Origin: CADEFX01 sp050260355
GTDB lineage: Bacteria; Pseudomonadota; Alphaproteobacteria; Rhizobiales; Hyphomicrobiaceae
DNA: 18,208 bases
Reading direction: 5' to 3'
Assembly (NCBI GenBank): GCA_050260355.1
Contig: JBLNBZ010000071.1
Span: forward strand, 1-18,208
Shown: positions 16,763 to 18,208 of the stretch, in pieces
Position numbering within the stretch: position 1 is the first letter of the stretch
How the letters are laid out: each line of letters opens with the position of its first letter
Made by a program: the position numbers and the translations under genes
Notes under the pieces: model-generated
What the model was told of the DNA's origin: nothing
Seen by the model: the letters and a program-made list of their open reading frames with translations, nothing else
Databases searched by the model: none

Positions 16763-17521
16763 ATGTCCACCACACCCAATGCTGAGAGAAAGACCCTGAT
16801 TCTGACCGGCGCTTCGCGCGGGATCGGGCACGCCACGGTCAAGCGCTTCGCTTCGGCCGGCTGGCGCGTCATCACCTGCTCGCGGCATCCGTTTCCCGAG
16901 AACTGCCCGTGGGAGATGGGGCCCGAGGACCACATCCAGGTGGATCTCGCCGACCCTGCCGACACGATCCGCGCCATCGGCGAGATGCGGCAGCGCCTGA
17001 CGGCGCAGGAGGGCCGGCTCAACGCGCTCGTCAACAATGCGGCGATCTCGCCCAAGGGCCCGGGCGGCGTCCGGCTCGGCAGCATCGAGACCAGGCTCGA
17101 GGACTGGCAATCGGTGTTTCAGGTCAATTTCTTCGCGCCGATCATGCTGGCCCGTGGGCTGATCGCCGAGCTCGAGAAGGCGCATGGTGCGGTCGTCAAC
17201 CTGACGTCGATCGCCGGCAGCCGTGTGCATCCCTTCGCCGGCACCGCCTATGCAACCTCCAAGGCCGCGCTGGCGGGTCTCACGCGCGAGATGGCGGCCG
17301 ATTTCGGCCCGCGCGGCATTCGCGTCAATGCCATCTCGCCGGGTGAGATCGACACGGCCATTCTGTCTCCCGGGACGGACAAGATCGTGCGCGAGCAGAT
17401 CCCGATGCGCCGTCTCGGTGAGCCGGAGGAGGTGGCCAAGGCGATCTATTTCCTGTGCACCGAGCAGTCCAGCTATGTGAATGGCGCCGAGCTGCACATC
17501 AATGGCGGCCAGCACGTCTGA
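16763..17521 (+). CDS. Short-chain dehydrogenase/reductase family oxidoreductase
   Basis: A 252-residue classical SDR: TGASRGIG (15-22), NNAA (91-94, a common variant of NNAG), catalytic S149 in NLTSIAG, Y163 and K167 in YATSK, then IRVNAISPGEIDTAI (186-200) and the C-terminal SYVNGAELHINGGQHV. It should be an NAD(P)-dependent oxidoreductase. Apart from the SDR fold it is not close to the YgfF-like enzyme at 3865-4620. The ATG at 16763 gives a normal start but has little ribosome binding site. The 109 bases after the MFS gene hold a small GC hairpin (16677-16690), so it may have its own promoter or be read through from the efflux operon. The substrate cannot be predicted. Confidence 0.9.
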   Translation: MSTTPNAERKTLILTGASRGIGHATVKRFASAGWRVITCSRHPFPENCPWEMGPEDHIQVDLADPADTIRAIGEMRQRLTAQEGRLNALVNNAAISPKGPGGVRLGSIETRLEDWQSVFQVNFFAPIMLARGLIAELEKAHGAVVNLTSIAGSRVHPFAGTAYATSKAALAGLTREMAADFGPRGIRVNAISPGEIDTAILSPGTDKIVREQIPMRRLGEPEEVAKAIYFLCTEQSSYVNGAELHINGGQHV

Positions 17522-17591
17522 GGCGCCCAGCTTCATGGCACGGGTGGGATCGATGGCGGCATCGCAGTCGCGGAGGAGGGAGGCAGGCGCG

Positions 17592-17831
17592 ATGAGGATG
17601 ATCGGGCGTGCCATCGCCAAGGGGTTTGTCGGCGGTGCGCTGGTCGTGGTCGTGCTCTGGCCGGCGCATCAGCCGGCCGCGGCCTTGCCGCTCGCTGCGA
17701 GCCCGCATGCCGCATCGCTCGTGGAGCCGGCGAAGCGCTGCCCGTACGGGTATCGCAAGTCCACGGTGACCGGCAGATGCGTGCGCATCGGCTCGCGCTG
17801 GCCGATTTTCTGGCTACTGAAGATGCCATGA
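17592..17831 (+). CDS. Small exported protein, 79 residues
   Basis: The ATG at 17592 follows a strong purine-rich site (GGAGGAGGGAGG, 17572-17583) by 8 bases. Residues about 1-32 form a signal peptide (MRMIGRAIAKG, then a hydrophobic GALVVVVLW core, cleaved somewhere in PAAALPLA). The mature part, about 45 residues, is basic with two cysteines, C50 and C63, in KRCPYGYRKSTVTGRCVRI. That resembles the CPxGY...GRC pattern of small rhizobial secreted proteins as I remember them, probably a single disulfide loop. It ends in an aromatic RWPIFWLLKMP. The function is unknown. The same frame is open further upstream, but that would overlap the SDR gene and lose the signal peptide. It is 70 bases downstream of the SDR gene. 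Confidence 0.68.
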   Translation: MRMIGRAIAKGFVGGALVVVVLWPAHQPAAALPLAASPHAASLVEPAKRCPYGYRKSTVTGRCVRIGSRWPIFWLLKMP

Positions 17832-17917
17832 GACGCACGGCGCGCTGCTCATCTGAGCGCGGAAAAGTGCGCGGGGCGAACGTCACGCCTTCGCAGAGCA
17901 AGCGGAGGCGCACCTGG

Positions 17918-17937
17918 ATCCCTGCCTGCGCAGGGAT
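17918..17937. repeat. REP-like palindrome A
   Basis: ATCCCTGC (17918-17925) and GCAGGGAT (17930-17937) form a perfect 8-bp stem with a 4-base loop. It is framed by TGG before and GAC after, the same frame as the palindrome at 18121-18143. Confidence 0.6.
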
Positions 17938-18037
17938 GACGCAAGTGGGGAGTGTGGAGCGCAGAGCCGAAGCATCGCGCGTCGATGGATGCGCGTGGTG
18001 AGGCGGAGGTCGGGTCGGGCGGGGAAGATCTTGGGAT

Positions 18038-18056
18038 GCCGCGCTGCGAGCGCGGC
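18038..18056. repeat. GC-rich palindrome B
   Basis: GCCGCGCT (18038-18045) and AGCGCGGC (18049-18056) form a perfect 8-bp stem with loop GCG. There is no T-run. It could be a remnant of the same repeat class or an unrelated hairpin. Confidence 0.5.
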
Positions 18057-18120
18057 TTCCGGGCCCGCAGCGGGGAGGGCGGTTGCCCTAATCTAGGGAC
18101 GTGCGCTCGTGGAGAGATGG

Positions 18121-18143
18121 ATCCTCGGGCCGAGCCCGAGGAT
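18121..18143. repeat. REP-like palindrome C
   Basis: ATCCTCGGGC (18121-18130) and GCCCGAGGAT (18134-18143) form a perfect 10-bp stem with loop CGA. It is preceded by TGG and followed by GAC, like the palindrome at 17918-17937. This layout is common for dispersed extragenic palindromes in alphaproteobacterial genomes (from memory). Confidence 0.65.
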
Positions 18144-18208
18144 GACATTTGCGGGGCGGCTGTGCTTGGCGACGCCGATACTCCCGCAACCCTCAAGTCT
18201 TGCGTCCC

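Larger units (their letters stand above)
17832..18208. other. Gene-free region with dispersed palindromic elements
   Basis: These 377 bases carry no believable gene. Three hairpin palindromes lie in it (listed separately). The minus-strand open frame across it (17849-18196) reads HPCAGRDPG, the usual false peptide from a GGATCC...GGATGAC repeat, and is not coding. The right window edge follows. Confidence 0.7.

Noticed and set aside
17849..18196. A 115-codon minus-strand open frame at the right end
   Set aside because: It reads through the palindromic repeats and gives HPCAGRDPG, a familiar false peptide from such repeats.

Overview
This is a GC-rich stretch of bacterial chromosome, most likely from an alphaproteobacterium of the order Hyphomicrobiales. 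That placement is an inference. It rests on the FabI type (VHAIAFSDK segment, extended C-terminal tail), the style of the EmrA/EmrB-like pair, the small Cys-containing exported proteins and the GGATCC...GGATGAC dispersed palindromes at the right end. No rRNA, tRNA, CRISPR array, transposase, integrase or phage gene was seen. Most of the window is ordinary chromosomal gene content.

Layout from left to right. Positions 1-100 hold the start of a minus-strand exported or membrane protein that runs off the edge, followed by a gene-free, locally AT-rich spacer (101-336). Next is an orphan acetolactate-synthase-like ThDP enzyme (337-1992, minus). Divergent from it is a three-gene plus-strand set: a cytochrome b561-type membrane protein (2139-2846), an uncharacterised helical protein (2911-3405) and an exported protein overlapping it by one base (3405-3860). 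Convergent with these is a minus-strand pair, the ribosome-associated GTPase gene typA (4617-6449) and a YgfF-like short-chain dehydrogenase whose start overlaps the typA stop. Then come a J-domain protein (6621-7154) and a seven-cysteine exported protein (7230-7607) on the plus strand. A minus-strand pair follows: a conserved protein with an Ada-like GHRPCxxC motif (8478-9152) and a two-TM protein (7647-8468). The centre continues with an enoyl-CoA hydratase (9184-9966), fabI (9986-10837, minus), an EamA-type transporter (10974-11867, minus) and pdxH (12161-12817).

The right third is a multidrug-efflux locus. A TetR/AcrR regulator (12857-13477, minus) diverges from an EmrA-like adaptor (13692-15008) and an EmrB/QacA-like 14-TM transporter (15037-16653). 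The 214-bp spacer has two 19-bp inverted repeats placed at the predicted start site of each of two mirrored promoters, so the regulator probably controls itself and the pump. Beyond lie another short-chain dehydrogenase (16763-17521), a 79-residue exported protein (17592-17831) and a 377-bp gene-free tail with three hairpin palindromes.

Functionally the window mixes housekeeping genes (fabI for fatty-acid elongation, pdxH for PLP synthesis, typA for ribosome/stress function) with a self-contained regulated efflux module and several uncharacterised small or membrane proteins. I found no clear undescribed defence or mobile system. The best leads are the Ada-like CxxC protein with its two-TM partner, the b561 three-gene set and the mirrored operator-promoter arrangement.
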